Part shown: positions 26,358 through 33,772 of the stretch, piece by piece | Layout of the letters: every line of letters starts with the position of its first letter | Position numbering within the stretch: the first letter of the stretch is position 1 | Source of the DNA: a virus | IMG/VR virus record: IMGVR_UViG_3300021197_001923 | Span: 1 to 55,110 of that record | Length of the DNA stretch: 55,110 bases | Direction: 5' to 3' (one strand) | Made by a program: the position numbers and the translations under genes | The notes under the pieces: model-generated | Seen by the model: the letters and a program-made list of their open reading frames with translations, nothing else | Told to the model about the DNA's origin: nothing | Database searches by the model: none

Positions 26358-28451
26358 TTAGGTGATGAGCCAGTTTTTTCCAGTCTCAATTTCGATGCCA
26401 AGGGGTAATACAAATTCGTAGTCCCAACGCTCAGAGGCTTCTTCCAGAACACCTGACATCGCCCAAGTAAGCACTTCGGCAACAGTATCAATTTCATCAG
26501 GATGTGTATCCACTACCAAGCTATCGTGTACGGTCAGGATTAGCTTTGAATGCAGTTTTAATTCTTTAAACCGCCGATACGCTCGAACGCATGAAAGTTG
26601 CACCAGATCATTACCAAAACCCTGCACCGGATAATTTTTGACTTGTGTGGCGTTGCTTATGCTTCCGTTGCCATAGCGTTTAGCATTAGGCCAATGATAC
26701 TGGCGCCCAGACGGCGTTTGTATCAAGCCGTTCTTAACTACACCATCCATCAGCTTTTTATGATACTTGGCGAGACCAGGATATATCTTCATAAACTCTT
26801 TAAAATACGCCTGTATGTGAGGTTCTGTGCCCATGCCCTGCCCTCCAAAAAGCGGGCTAAAAGTCCACTTTTTTACGCTACCTCTAAGCTCTTTTGTAAC
26901 CTCTTCAGGTTTGCAGCGGTGTATAATGGTGGCCGTCTGCTTATGGATGTCCTTGCTGTTGCAAATATCATCGATGATTTGTTGATCCCGTGATAATTCT
27001 CCAGCGCAAACCCATTCAAGACTCGCAAAATCCGACTCTGTTATCAGTCCGTTTTCAAATCTGGACACAACGCATTTGCGGATAGGAAATCCACGCTTTG
27101 GCTGGTTTTGGAAGTTCGGGTTAGATGAACTTAGCCGACCTGTGCTAGTTACACATTGGTTAAAATTTGTGTGCAAAAAACCGCTGCTGCGTGTCCAGGT
27201 TTGAATGCCTTTTACGAAGGAATCCAAATAAACAGAGACAGCGTTAAGCCGGCTAATTTTTTCCAAAAACTCTACCGCCAAATCATTACCTTTTAGGCGA
27301 GCTTGGGAGATCAAAATTTGGATCGTATCTTTATCCGATTTAAATCCGTGAATGGCGGCAAACGTGGCATCAATGGGAGTAAGTTTTAACCCTGCCACTT
27401 TGCCGGTGGATTGATACAAGGCACCTTTGCCCTGGCAATCAGGGCACTTGGTTTTGTTTTTGTAAGGATCGCCATTCTTTTTCCATTTCTGGATCAAGCC
27501 ACGGCCATCACAAGTATCACAGCAAATAGCCATAGTCTTGTACGCCACTTCAGTGGTTTTGCGTACAGCTTGTGAAAACTCAGACTTATTCATACGTGGC
27601 GGGCGCAAAGCCTTACCATTTGCACCAACACCTATATTAAAGGTTTCTCGGTGTTTTTGACGATCGGTGACTTCCCGACTGTAAATAATTTTTGTGCGAT
27701 CAATCCCAGAATTTAAATTGCAAATCGTATCGCCCATGACCTCTTCAACAATTTCATTAAGTCGTTTTTCGAGCTCCACTTTTTCTGCTGCAAAAGACAT
27801 CTCAACATCAGCTAAAGCCTTGAGATCAACCTTGATGCCGTTGCGCTCCATATCAACAAGGCAAAGCAACATTTCACGGGAAAGTTTGACAATGTTGCGC
27901 AGCGAACGGTTTTCAGATTGTGCGAAATCATCCAGCTGCCGCAGGTAGACTTCGCCACAAGCAACAACATCTGCTTCGGCGTAAGGAATAACAACGTCAT
28001 GTAAGGGCATTTCTTCAAAGCCAATGCCTTTTTTCCAAAGCTCCGCAGTCAGATCTGATTTTTTTTGTGTAACGCCCCGACGCTCGGCTGTGGCTTTAAG
28101 CGATATTTCTCGCCGTTGCCCTTTGCTTAGTATGTATTCGTGCAACATTGTGCATGATATTAGGGGAGGAAGCTCAAAACCCATTTCCAAAAGCCAAAGC
28201 GCATCAAATTTACTGTTGTGGCAAATAAGCTCATCAGCCTCGGATAAGGCCTTTCTAAGCCGGCTTGGATCATCCGGTTTGTCTTGCTCGACATGATGGA
28301 ATACTAAGCTGCAAACGTCTTCGACACTATCCCAATTCAAAAACCCAAAATGTGCGCTAACGCATTTATTCTGGCGGTTAAATGGACTGTTATCAATTTT
28401 GCCGTCTAAGCGCTCTACGCTGACCTCCAAGTCCAAAACTAGCCGCTTCAA
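26358..28451 (-). CDS. Family-A DNA polymerase with DnaJ-type zinc-finger insert
   Basis: 697 residues. The N-terminal 3'-5' exonuclease has D7-x-E9 (LVLDLEVS), CHNSKFDALWL and YAEADVV. The polymerase domain has motif A (SDFASLEWVCAGELSRD), motif B (RGSVKKWTFSPLFGGQG) and motif C (LTVHDSLVVD). Between them, residues ~305-345 hold two CxxCxGxG units (CDTCDGRG and CPDCQGKG), the zinc-binding pattern of the DnaJ central domain; this insert is the hallmark described for phage HMO-2011. The start is TTG at 28451, overlapping the stop of the 59-residue gene upstream (TTGA), so translation is probably coupled. It replicates the phage genome together with the helicase and primase. Confidence 0.95.
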   Translation of the reverse strand: MKRLVLDLEVSVERLDGKIDNSPFNRQNKCVSAHFGFLNWDSVEDVCSLVFHHVEQDKPDDPSRLRKALSEADELICHNSKFDALWLLEMGFELPPLISCTMLHEYILSKGQRREISLKATAERRGVTQKKSDLTAELWKKGIGFEEMPLHDVVIPYAEADVVACGEVYLRQLDDFAQSENRSLRNIVKLSREMLLCLVDMERNGIKVDLKALADVEMSFAAEKVELEKRLNEIVEEVMGDTICNLNSGIDRTKIIYSREVTDRQKHRETFNIGVGANGKALRPPRMNKSEFSQAVRKTTEVAYKTMAICCDTCDGRGLIQKWKKNGDPYKNKTKCPDCQGKGALYQSTGKVAGLKLTPIDATFAAIHGFKSDKDTIQILISQARLKGNDLAVEFLEKISRLNAVSVYLDSFVKGIQTWTRSSGFLHTNFNQCVTSTGRLSSSNPNFQNQPKRGFPIRKCVVSRFENGLITESDFASLEWVCAGELSRDQQIIDDICNSKDIHKQTATIIHRCKPEEVTKELRGSVKKWTFSPLFGGQGMGTEPHIQAYFKEFMKIYPGLAKYHKKLMDGVVKNGLIQTPSGRQYHWPNAKRYGNGSISNATQVKNYPVQGFGNDLVQLSCVRAYRRFKELKLHSKLILTVHDSLVVDTHPDEIDTVAEVLTWAMSGVLEEASERWDYEFVLPLGIEIETGKNWLIT

Positions 28452-28627
28452 ACTTTAAACCCAGCAAGTTTTGCTACAATTTTAGTCTGCACATTAATCA
28501 GTGCTTGAATAAGCTCGACCTGCTGCTCAAGCAGAGGCTCCAACTCCGTTGTTTGGCGCTTTGTGTATTCTTGCTGTTTCTTACGCAAAAGCTCGTGATA
28601 TTCTTCCATTTCATCAGGCCCAATCAT
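28448..28627 (-). CDS. Small coiled-coil protein between helicase and polymerase
   Basis: 59 residues, almost entirely charged amphipathic helix (EEYHELLRKKQQEYTKRQ..., LLEQQVELIQALINVQTK). It overlaps the helicase stop (ATGA) and the polymerase's TTG start, so it bridges the two genes translationally. It may be an accessory factor or a helicase-polymerase linker, or simply a coupling ORF. No family is recognised. The overlap at both ends is the main support. Confidence 0.6.
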   Translation of the reverse strand: MIGPDEMEEYHELLRKKQQEYTKRQTTELEPLLEQQVELIQALINVQTKIVAKLAGFKV

Positions 28628-29844
28628 TCGACATACCGCCCGATGTCAGGCTCAATTGAACAGCAAATTGTGCCGTGAAAGCCGCTGATTTTGTTTTTGG
28701 AGATATGAAGAAAGCGGGTGTAATCTACGCTTTCGTCGTCAGCATCACCGTTGTGTTTTCCGATACCCAAAATGATGTCAGCTTCGGCGGCTTTTCCGGT
28801 TTTTGAGCCTTCGGCCATGGAGAAATCTATGCGAGTTTTGCCCTCACCATCCGCCGAGGCTTGGCTTACTCCGATCACTGCACACTGATGGCGCTTGGCC
28901 AATTCTCGCAAACGGCGATACAGTTCCCTTAATCGCTCATGTGTCGCTGTATATTGGCCAGAGATGCCAACCTTGTCAGCTTGATCAATGATCAGCACAT
29001 CCGGTTTCATTTTAGACATGTAGCTGTCAATCTTATCCAGATCCCAATCCACCGTGTCCTGCATATCCAAATTATCTGCGATGCGGTTGAACGCAATCAT
29101 AGCGGTGCTTGGGTCTTCAGCAATTTCGTCACGAGTCATACCCGCAGCTGCTTGTATTGAGCGTAACATTGTTCGGGTAGTTTCTTCTTCGTTACCCAAA
29201 ATTAGAACTTTGGCGCCCTGCTCACAGAACCCTCCAGGCCCAGCGCATAGCGAAACCAAGAATGTTGTCTTTCCGGTTTCAGGACGGGCTAGCACAATTA
29301 GAAATTCGCCGCTGCCAACGCCATATAGATGGCGTGACAGGGTGCGGATATTAAATTCCCAGCGATTGTCATTGGAAGATTTCGCAAGAAGCGTATCCAA
29401 ATCTTTAGTGGTTGGATCGCCAAAATCATCAGGGGAATAATCCTCGGCCACACGATCCAGCAATGCCCTTAGCAAGCCCATGGCGCTGTTATCACCTTCT
29501 GCCATGTTGATGCCGAGGCTGCTGACCTGTCTGCCGATCTCTTTACGCCACAATTTGTCGATCACGTCGTGCGCAATATCTTGCGCAATCTCATTGGACT
29601 TCCGGACGTCATCAAGCAGGTCCATGAAGTCGGCCTTTTCGCTATTTGTAGCGATTGGATGATCCGCCAGCCACAATGACAACAAGTCATCCGTACTTAA
29701 ATCGTGGTTGTAACGATCATGGGCCATCCCCATCAAATCGAATAACTCCGCAGCGTCTTCAGAAAATATTGACCGCTTGAGGCGTGGCCTATTTGTTTTG
29801 AAGGTATCGTTGCAGAGGAGAGTTTTTAACAATTGTGATTCCAT
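28624..29844 (-). CDS. DnaB-like replicative helicase
   Basis: 406 residues. RecA-type core: Walker A at residues 186-193 (ARPETGKT), Walker B at 283-288 (VLIIDQ) and the DnaB-type motifs IGVSQASADGEGKTRI and AEADIILGI further on. The N-terminal ~150 residues are helical, as in DnaB N-domains. It unwinds DNA ahead of the polymerase. The primase is a separate gene here, unlike T7 gp4. The start lies 25 nt downstream of operator site 2, with a moderate -35/-10 pair (TTGTCT, CTATAA) overlapping that palindrome. It heads the helicase/59-residue/polymerase unit. Confidence 0.93.
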   Translation of the reverse strand: MESQLLKTLLCNDTFKTNRPRLKRSIFSEDAAELFDLMGMAHDRYNHDLSTDDLLSLWLADHPIATNSEKADFMDLLDDVRKSNEIAQDIAHDVIDKLWRKEIGRQVSSLGINMAEGDNSAMGLLRALLDRVAEDYSPDDFGDPTTKDLDTLLAKSSNDNRWEFNIRTLSRHLYGVGSGEFLIVLARPETGKTTFLVSLCAGPGGFCEQGAKVLILGNEEETTRTMLRSIQAAAGMTRDEIAEDPSTAMIAFNRIADNLDMQDTVDWDLDKIDSYMSKMKPDVLIIDQADKVGISGQYTATHERLRELYRRLRELAKRHQCAVIGVSQASADGEGKTRIDFSMAEGSKTGKAAEADIILGIGKHNGDADDESVDYTRFLHISKNKISGFHGTICCSIEPDIGRYVE

Positions 29845-29868
29845 CGTATCTCCAACTTATGTGCAAAT

Positions 29869-29882
29869 TATAGTGCACTATA
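29869..29882. promoter_or_regulatory. Early-gene operator palindrome (site 2)
   Basis: Perfect TATAGTGCACTATA upstream of the helicase start, between a TTGTCT and a TATAAT-like hexamer on the minus strand, so it overlaps the probable helicase promoter. A terminator lies just upstream. Confidence 0.75.
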
Positions 29883-29895
29883 GTTTGAGATAGAC

Positions 29896-29927
29896 AAAAA
29901 GAAAAGCCCCAATCCTACGACGGGGCT
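29896..29927 (-). terminator. Intrinsic terminator after the 261-residue gene
   Basis: Minus strand: stem AGCCCC / GGGGCT with an 11-nt loop followed by TTTCTTTTT. It separates the primase unit from the helicase unit. Confidence 0.8.
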
Positions 29928-29955
29928 GCTCTATTTGCGTTATTGAAATGTGGGT

Positions 29956-30741
29956 TTAGGCCGACAGTTCATTGTATGCTGGAATTTCTTCGAGGAGCCG
30001 TTTTTGATCCTCTTCGTCAAGTCCGTTTTCTTTAAGCTCGTTAATAACACTCCGCCACTTTGGTGACTTCTTAACCGTTGTCCAATGAACTTTATCACTC
30101 TTGATGCTTATGTTTTGCAACATTTCCGTCAATCGTTGCAGACGTTCGGGGTCAATCTTTCTAGCCCATTCCGTTTTAGAAAAAGTACGAAGGTCGAGGG
30201 TAAATGTTTTGGTGGTAATGCCACTCCTACTACGGGAGCCAGCAGTCTTACCTTTACCACTAACACCGCCAACTTCGACTGTGGCGTTCTGCACTGCCAA
30301 GCTTGGCTTCATATTTTCTGATGTTAAACTGGGGGCATCTACCATCATACCTTGCTTCTCGGCTTTTTGCCGCAGCATTAAATACCGCTTTCGCTCTTCA
30401 TGAGATAGTCCCATACCAAGCTTAACACGCTTACCCATTTCAGTAAGGCGTTCGATTTGCGCCTTTGATAACTTAGCATTTTCGCCCCTACCACCACGGA
30501 AAGTCATCATATCAATAGGCCCTGTAGGACCACGGCGATCTCTAAAATGTGATTGTGGATTTTCTACGCTTACGTGTTTGGATAACTCGAACTCACCATC
30601 CATTGCACCATCGGCTAATCGTTCTGCAAACAGCGCCATATGCTTTTCAAGTGCTGTCTCCAAAGCACCGAACATCTTGTAATTCTCTTGGTCAACGTCA
30701 AAGTCAAATGCGATCACGCCTCTGAACTGTTTCCTGGCCAT
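29956..30741 (-). CDS. Basic early phage protein of unknown function
   Basis: 261 residues, with GGAG 8 nt before the ATG. It is rich in Arg and Lys. It has an N-terminal beta stretch (RGVIAFDFDVD), a charged middle with a helical MLRQKAEKQG region and a low-complexity Gly/Ser/Arg linker (KGKTAGSRSRSGITTKT), then a helical C-terminal domain. It follows the primase by 25 nt in the same unit, so a role in replication or transcription control is likely. No domain is recognised. Confidence 0.6.
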   Translation of the reverse strand: MARKQFRGVIAFDFDVDQENYKMFGALETALEKHMALFAERLADGAMDGEFELSKHVSVENPQSHFRDRRGPTGPIDMMTFRGGRGENAKLSKAQIERLTEMGKRVKLGMGLSHEERKRYLMLRQKAEKQGMMVDAPSLTSENMKPSLAVQNATVEVGGVSGKGKTAGSRSRSGITTKTFTLDLRTFSKTEWARKIDPERLQRLTEMLQNISIKSDKVHWTTVKKSPKWRSVINELKENGLDEEDQKRLLEEIPAYNELSA

Positions 30742-30766
30742 TATAGGGTCTCCGCCTGAGTTTTTT

Positions 30767-31594
30767 TTATTTATTATTTATTTGTTTAACTGATAAGTGC
30801 TGCGCATCATTGGTCTCCTCCAAACGCAACACACGCTTAACTTCACATATGCCCAATTCTTTTGGGTCTCTGTCTGTAATTCTCAGAAATACACTGCCTC
30901 TAACTTTTTTTATTAGCTTCACAGCTTTGCTGCTTGCATCGTTGTCTAACAATATAAATATATTTACATATATTTGTAAAGCATTTCTTAGTGCACTAGT
31001 TAAGTTAGTCCCTAGCAGCGCAACACCAGCCAAGTCTGGGATGCGGGATATGGAGCAGGCTGAAGCTGCGTCTTCAACCAAGACTGCGTTTTTACCCTTC
31101 CCCACGTGAATACCTTCACTCGTATCGCCGTAAGTAATCCATTTAGGACCGGCGCCTAATAAATTGCGCCCCACAGCACCAGTCAAAGATTTATTATAAA
31201 ACAGCACCCGCTTTTCACGAGGTGCATATCGCATCCGTATCAATCCCGATTCATATGCATCGATTGAATTTACCGAGCGCAGATATTCCAGAGCGTGGGG
31301 CACATTAGCCAAGCTGGTAGTGATTTCAGGAATTTGTAACTTTGGCTTGCTGCGCACCTTTTCAGGCCCGTGGTCGTGATAACGTTTGGCTGCTGTCAGG
31401 GATCTCTCGCCTTGATAACTGCCCCGCACCTCACAGCTGGCCCTGAAGCAATTCCAAAGCAGTTGGCCTGATGCAAGCCGATCGATGGTAAATTTCTTCT
31501 GCCCGCCACAAAACGGGCAATCCAAGGTTTTGCGCTCGCCCTCTGCAATCTTAATGCGGCGGACCTCGGTCAATTGTTCACGATAGCTATACAT
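30767..31594 (-). CDS. DNA primase with zinc-binding and Toprim domains
   Basis: 275 residues. The ATG at 31594 is preferred because GAGG lies 7 nt upstream; another ATG at 31600 is only 1 nt from it. The N-terminal zinc finger is C-P-F-C...C-F-R-A-S-C (residues ~25-55). A Toprim fold follows, with VLVEDAASA (catalytic acidic residue) and FILLDNDASSKA (the DxD). This is the DnaG/T7-gp4 primase type, without the helicase. The T-run of an intrinsic terminator ends 11 nt upstream of the start, so its expression appears to depend on readthrough or an unseen promoter. Confidence 0.88.
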   Translation of the reverse strand: MYSYREQLTEVRRIKIAEGERKTLDCPFCGGQKKFTIDRLASGQLLWNCFRASCEVRGSYQGERSLTAAKRYHDHGPEKVRSKPKLQIPEITTSLANVPHALEYLRSVNSIDAYESGLIRMRYAPREKRVLFYNKSLTGAVGRNLLGAGPKWITYGDTSEGIHVGKGKNAVLVEDAASACSISRIPDLAGVALLGTNLTSALRNALQIYVNIFILLDNDASSKAVKLIKKVRGSVFLRITDRDPKELGICEVKRVLRLEETNDAQHLSVKQINNK

Positions 31595-31605
31595 TTTCAT
31601 ACCTC

Positions 31606-31643
31606 ATAAAAAAACCTCGCCAGAGAAAGCAGCTGGCGAGGTT
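31606..31643 (-). terminator. Intrinsic terminator immediately before the primase (possible attenuator)
   Basis: Minus strand: 10-bp stem ACCTCGCCAG / CTGGCGAGGT with a 9-nt loop and seven T. It lies between the DUF932 operon and the primase, ending just before the primase ribosome-binding site. No good promoter was found between the hairpin and the gene. Confidence 0.9.
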
Positions 31644-31706
31644 CTTGGTCATCCCTGCTTGCAAGAAGGCGGAGTCAAAACCTTCGGCTTGCAGGGGCGC
31701 TGGTGA

Positions 31707-31931
31707 TCAGTCAGCGCTTGGCAACTTGTGTACTGGCACACCGTCCCTGAACCAGCCGTGATCTTCGGCAATTTTGGTAACAGCGTTGATGTGAATCTGA
31801 AGGTCATCGATCAATTCATCACAGTGCATCGACATCGTGGTCTGTTCAGAATGCCCGCCGTTTAAAAAGACAGGGCCACCCTTCACGTATTTAACCAGGT
31901 TTTCGTAGTTTTGGATCATATCACGATTCAT
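31707..31931 (-). CDS. Small early protein
   Basis: 74 residues, start overlapping the previous stop (ATGA). Contains HCDELIDDLQIHINAVTKIAEDHGWFRDG, similar in flavour to the C-terminal half of its upstream neighbour (helix with a HxxDxxNxxxKIAxEHG-like pattern). The two may therefore be distant paralogues. No known family. It is the last gene of the DUF932 operon, ahead of the terminator at 31643. Confidence 0.6.
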   Translation of the reverse strand: MNRDMIQNYENLVKYVKGGPVFLNGGHSEQTTMSMHCDELIDDLQIHINAVTKIAEDHGWFRDGVPVHKLPSAD

Positions 31932-32200
31932 GCTTTCACCAATTGCAATGCAGCGTTGTGATCCCCCGCAGTGCCCGTGCTGTTAGCCTCGTGCAGCCAT
32001 GTCTGATCTAAAACCAAACCGTGCTCCCGTGCGATTTTCATCATCATATTAGCAGTGTCCGTCATGTGAATTGCACTTTCAAAATGCGCCTCAACAAATT
32101 CCTTTACGAGCACCGCAACCTCATGACGTTGAGATTTAGTCGTGGTGGTTGCACCTAGGGTTTCCAGCAGTCCCTCCACAGATTTCACAGAGTTTTTCAT
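31928..32200 (-). CDS. Small early helical protein
   Basis: 90 residues from the ATG at 32200, with GAGGGGG 7 nt upstream. It overlaps the stop of the Zn-finger gene. The sequence is helical (RHEVAVLVKEFVEAHFESAIHMTDTANMMMKIAREHG). The pattern around KIAREHG recurs as KIAEDHG in the next gene, suggesting duplication. No function is recognised. It is cotranscribed with DUF932. Confidence 0.6.
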   Translation of the reverse strand: MKNSVKSVEGLLETLGATTTTKSQRHEVAVLVKEFVEAHFESAIHMTDTANMMMKIAREHGLVLDQTWLHEANSTGTAGDHNAALQLVKA

Positions 32201-32388
32201 ACACAAACCCCCTCTGTTGAAGCCGCACGAGATGGCGCATTACAACCACAGCAGTAAACCGTGCTTTGGTCGTAGGTGGACATAAAGCGCTGATCGTTTT
32301 GGTTCCAACGAGTGCGAAACTTAAAGAACACCCGATTGTTGCCGCAATTGACGCAATTGTGGGCTGCGTAGCCAGCAAATTTCTGCAT
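32197..32388 (-). CDS. Small zinc-finger protein
   Basis: 63 residues, start coupled to the DUF932 stop (TAATG). Two Cys pairs, CVNCGNN near residue 12 and YCCGC near residue 46, would form one zinc ribbon. The surrounding sequence is basic and aromatic (RVFFKFRTRWNQ). It is probably a nucleic-acid- or protein-binding regulator, but the family is not recognised. Confidence 0.65.
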   Translation of the reverse strand: MQKFAGYAAHNCVNCGNNRVFFKFRTRWNQNDQRFMSTYDQSTVYCCGCNAPSRAASTEGVCV

Positions 32389-33341
32389 TATGACCAATCC
32401 TTCCAAGCTGTGCTCGAAACGATCTTGCGCACGAAATCTTCACGCTGCGACATACCAACCGCTTCATTGTCTTTGTTGGCGCTGTCTTTGACGTAAAAAC
32501 GTTCATTATTGTGCGTACAAAACGCTGTCAGCGCTGAATATGCCGCCAGCTTTGTCTGCCCACGAGTATTCACCTCATCGGAAAATTGCTCAATGATTTT
32601 GGTTTGAAAGTTGTCAGAAATAAGACCGCTCTGATGAAGCAAAACTGTGAAATCCGTTTCGCTTATCGCAGTGCCATTCCATTCTCGCAACTGAGCGATA
32701 CGCAACCCAAAATCCGCAACTTCCTTCCCAATAAACTGCTGTAGGCCATCAGTGCTGAAGCTGTTAGTATGGCCTTTGCTCCAAACCGAGGAGGCATCAA
32801 ACACCATGGCATTATCACAGAAGGTATCACGGGCGCCTACAGCCACTTTAACGCTGTGTGTTGCCTGATTTTCGACACGCACATCCAATTCAACACGGAT
32901 CATTTCTCCAGTCGGGTGCTGTATTGCTGCCCCTAGGCTGGGGAAGCGGTATTCAGCACGGAAAAAATTCATGTTTGAGATTTTCTCAGATAATTTCACC
33001 GAAGCATGAACATGGGGCGGCATCGCCATCCGAGTGGCAGATTCAATCGCCTCGTGCAGTTCTTGCATCTGAACGATACGGTAATCTTTGCCGGCAAAAT
33101 GGATAGCTTCGCCTGTATCTTTGCGAACTATTGCGCTCTGCTGATCCATGGGGATTGGCATCACAATTCCGTCCATAATCTTATTGGGCGTTTCGTCCTC
33201 AATATAGAGCGGGCGCTTTACCAACTCGATATTGAGCAAATCCAATTTGGGCCATGCAGCAGTCTTTGCACCCATCGCAGCTTTAACTGCTTGCGGTGTG
33301 AACAATGTGCGGGGCGCTTCTTTAAGAACAGGGTAAGTCAA
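32388..33341 (-). CDS. DUF932 family protein
   Basis: 317 residues if started at the TTG at 33341, which has AGGAG 8 nt upstream. An ATG at 33389 is possible but lacks a ribosome-binding site at usual distance and lies only ~13 nt from the predicted transcription start. The body matches DUF932 proteins of phages and plasmids (IVRKDTGEAIHFAGKDYRIVQ near the N-terminus, VGARDTFCDNAMVF in the middle, then AQLREWNG). Its function is unknown; some members are linked to plasmid or phage DNA replication or anti-defence, unproven. It heads a four-gene operon controlled by a strong promoter and operator site 3. Confidence 0.8.
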   Translation of the reverse strand: MTYPVLKEAPRTLFTPQAVKAAMGAKTAAWPKLDLLNIELVKRPLYIEDETPNKIMDGIVMPIPMDQQSAIVRKDTGEAIHFAGKDYRIVQMQELHEAIESATRMAMPPHVHASVKLSEKISNMNFFRAEYRFPSLGAAIQHPTGEMIRVELDVRVENQATHSVKVAVGARDTFCDNAMVFDASSVWSKGHTNSFSTDGLQQFIGKEVADFGLRIAQLREWNGTAISETDFTVLLHQSGLISDNFQTKIIEQFSDEVNTRGQTKLAAYSALTAFCTHNNERFYVKDSANKDNEAVGMSQREDFVRKIVSSTAWKDWS

Positions 33342-33410
33342 GATGGGTACTCCTAATGTTATAATCTTGATTTTGGTCAGGTTGGCCATTCAGCCGATAT
33401 GAGTGCCTCC

Positions 33411-33438
33411 GTTATACACAAGATTCGGTACGTGTCAA
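33411..33438 (-). promoter_or_regulatory. Strong sigma70 promoter of the DUF932 operon
   Basis: Minus strand: TTGACA (33438-33433), 16 nt, TATAAC (33416-33411). The operator palindrome abuts the -35, the same geometry as at the SSB operon. Confidence 0.75.
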
Positions 33439-33440
33439 TC

Positions 33441-33454
33441 TATAGTGCACTAGG
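33441..33454. promoter_or_regulatory. Early-gene operator palindrome (site 3)
   Basis: TATAGTGCACTAGG: one half is perfect, the other has two changes at the edge. It lies directly upstream of the -35 of the DUF932 promoter. Confidence 0.7.
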
Positions 33455-33566
33455 TTTAGCAAATTAATGTGCTGGGTATTGTGTTTTACAGCGCCAGACA
33501 GAAATTTCCAATATACATGCGATTTTCCTCGTAAACTTGTTTGAAAGCTCGCAAGTCATGCATGGA

Positions 33567-33588
33567 TTTTGTAACAGTGATGTGACAA
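33567..33588. promoter_or_regulatory. Operator-like dyad, copy 2
   Basis: Exact inverted copy of the 22-bp element at 17989-18010, with internal dyad TTGTNACA-N4-TGTNACAA. It lies in the gap between the integrase-2 unit's terminator and the DUF932 promoter. Confidence 0.55.
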
Positions 33589-33605
33589 TTTTGTGTGATT
33601 TGAGT

Positions 33606-33633
33606 GAAAAAGAGGCCGCTAGGCCCCTTTTTT
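33606..33633 (-). terminator. Terminator of the integrase-2 unit
   Basis: Stem GAGGCC / GGCCCC (one mismatch) with a GCTA loop. It is flanked by T-runs in both reading directions, so it may act bidirectionally. Confidence 0.7.
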
Positions 33634-33772
33634 AACTCTTTCCGCCGTATTTCAGGTCGTACTGTTGGCAGAGGTATAACATTTCTTGGTGCAGTTGTTC
33701 AAGAAGCCGGTCCTCTGCCGATTTACGCTTCTGTATGCGGTCCAATGATGCTGGACGTTCGAGTTTACCCAT
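33632..33772 (-). CDS. Small basic protein coupled to integrase 2
   Basis: 46 residues; the ATG at 33772 overlaps the last codons of integrase 2. It is highly charged and helical (RIQKRKSAEDRLLEQLHQEM), ending in KYGGKS. Its size, basic charge and coupling would suit an excisionase or accessory DNA-binding factor, but there is no recognisable winged-helix, so this is only a suggestion. Confidence 0.5.
   Translation of the reverse strand: MGKLERPASLDRIQKRKSAEDRLLEQLHQEMLYLCQQYDLKYGGKS

Noticed and set aside
30985-31000. Sixth copy of the TAGTGCACTA palindrome inside the primase gene
   Set aside because: It lies within coding sequence, is only a 12-bp match and has no promoter nearby; probably coincidental.
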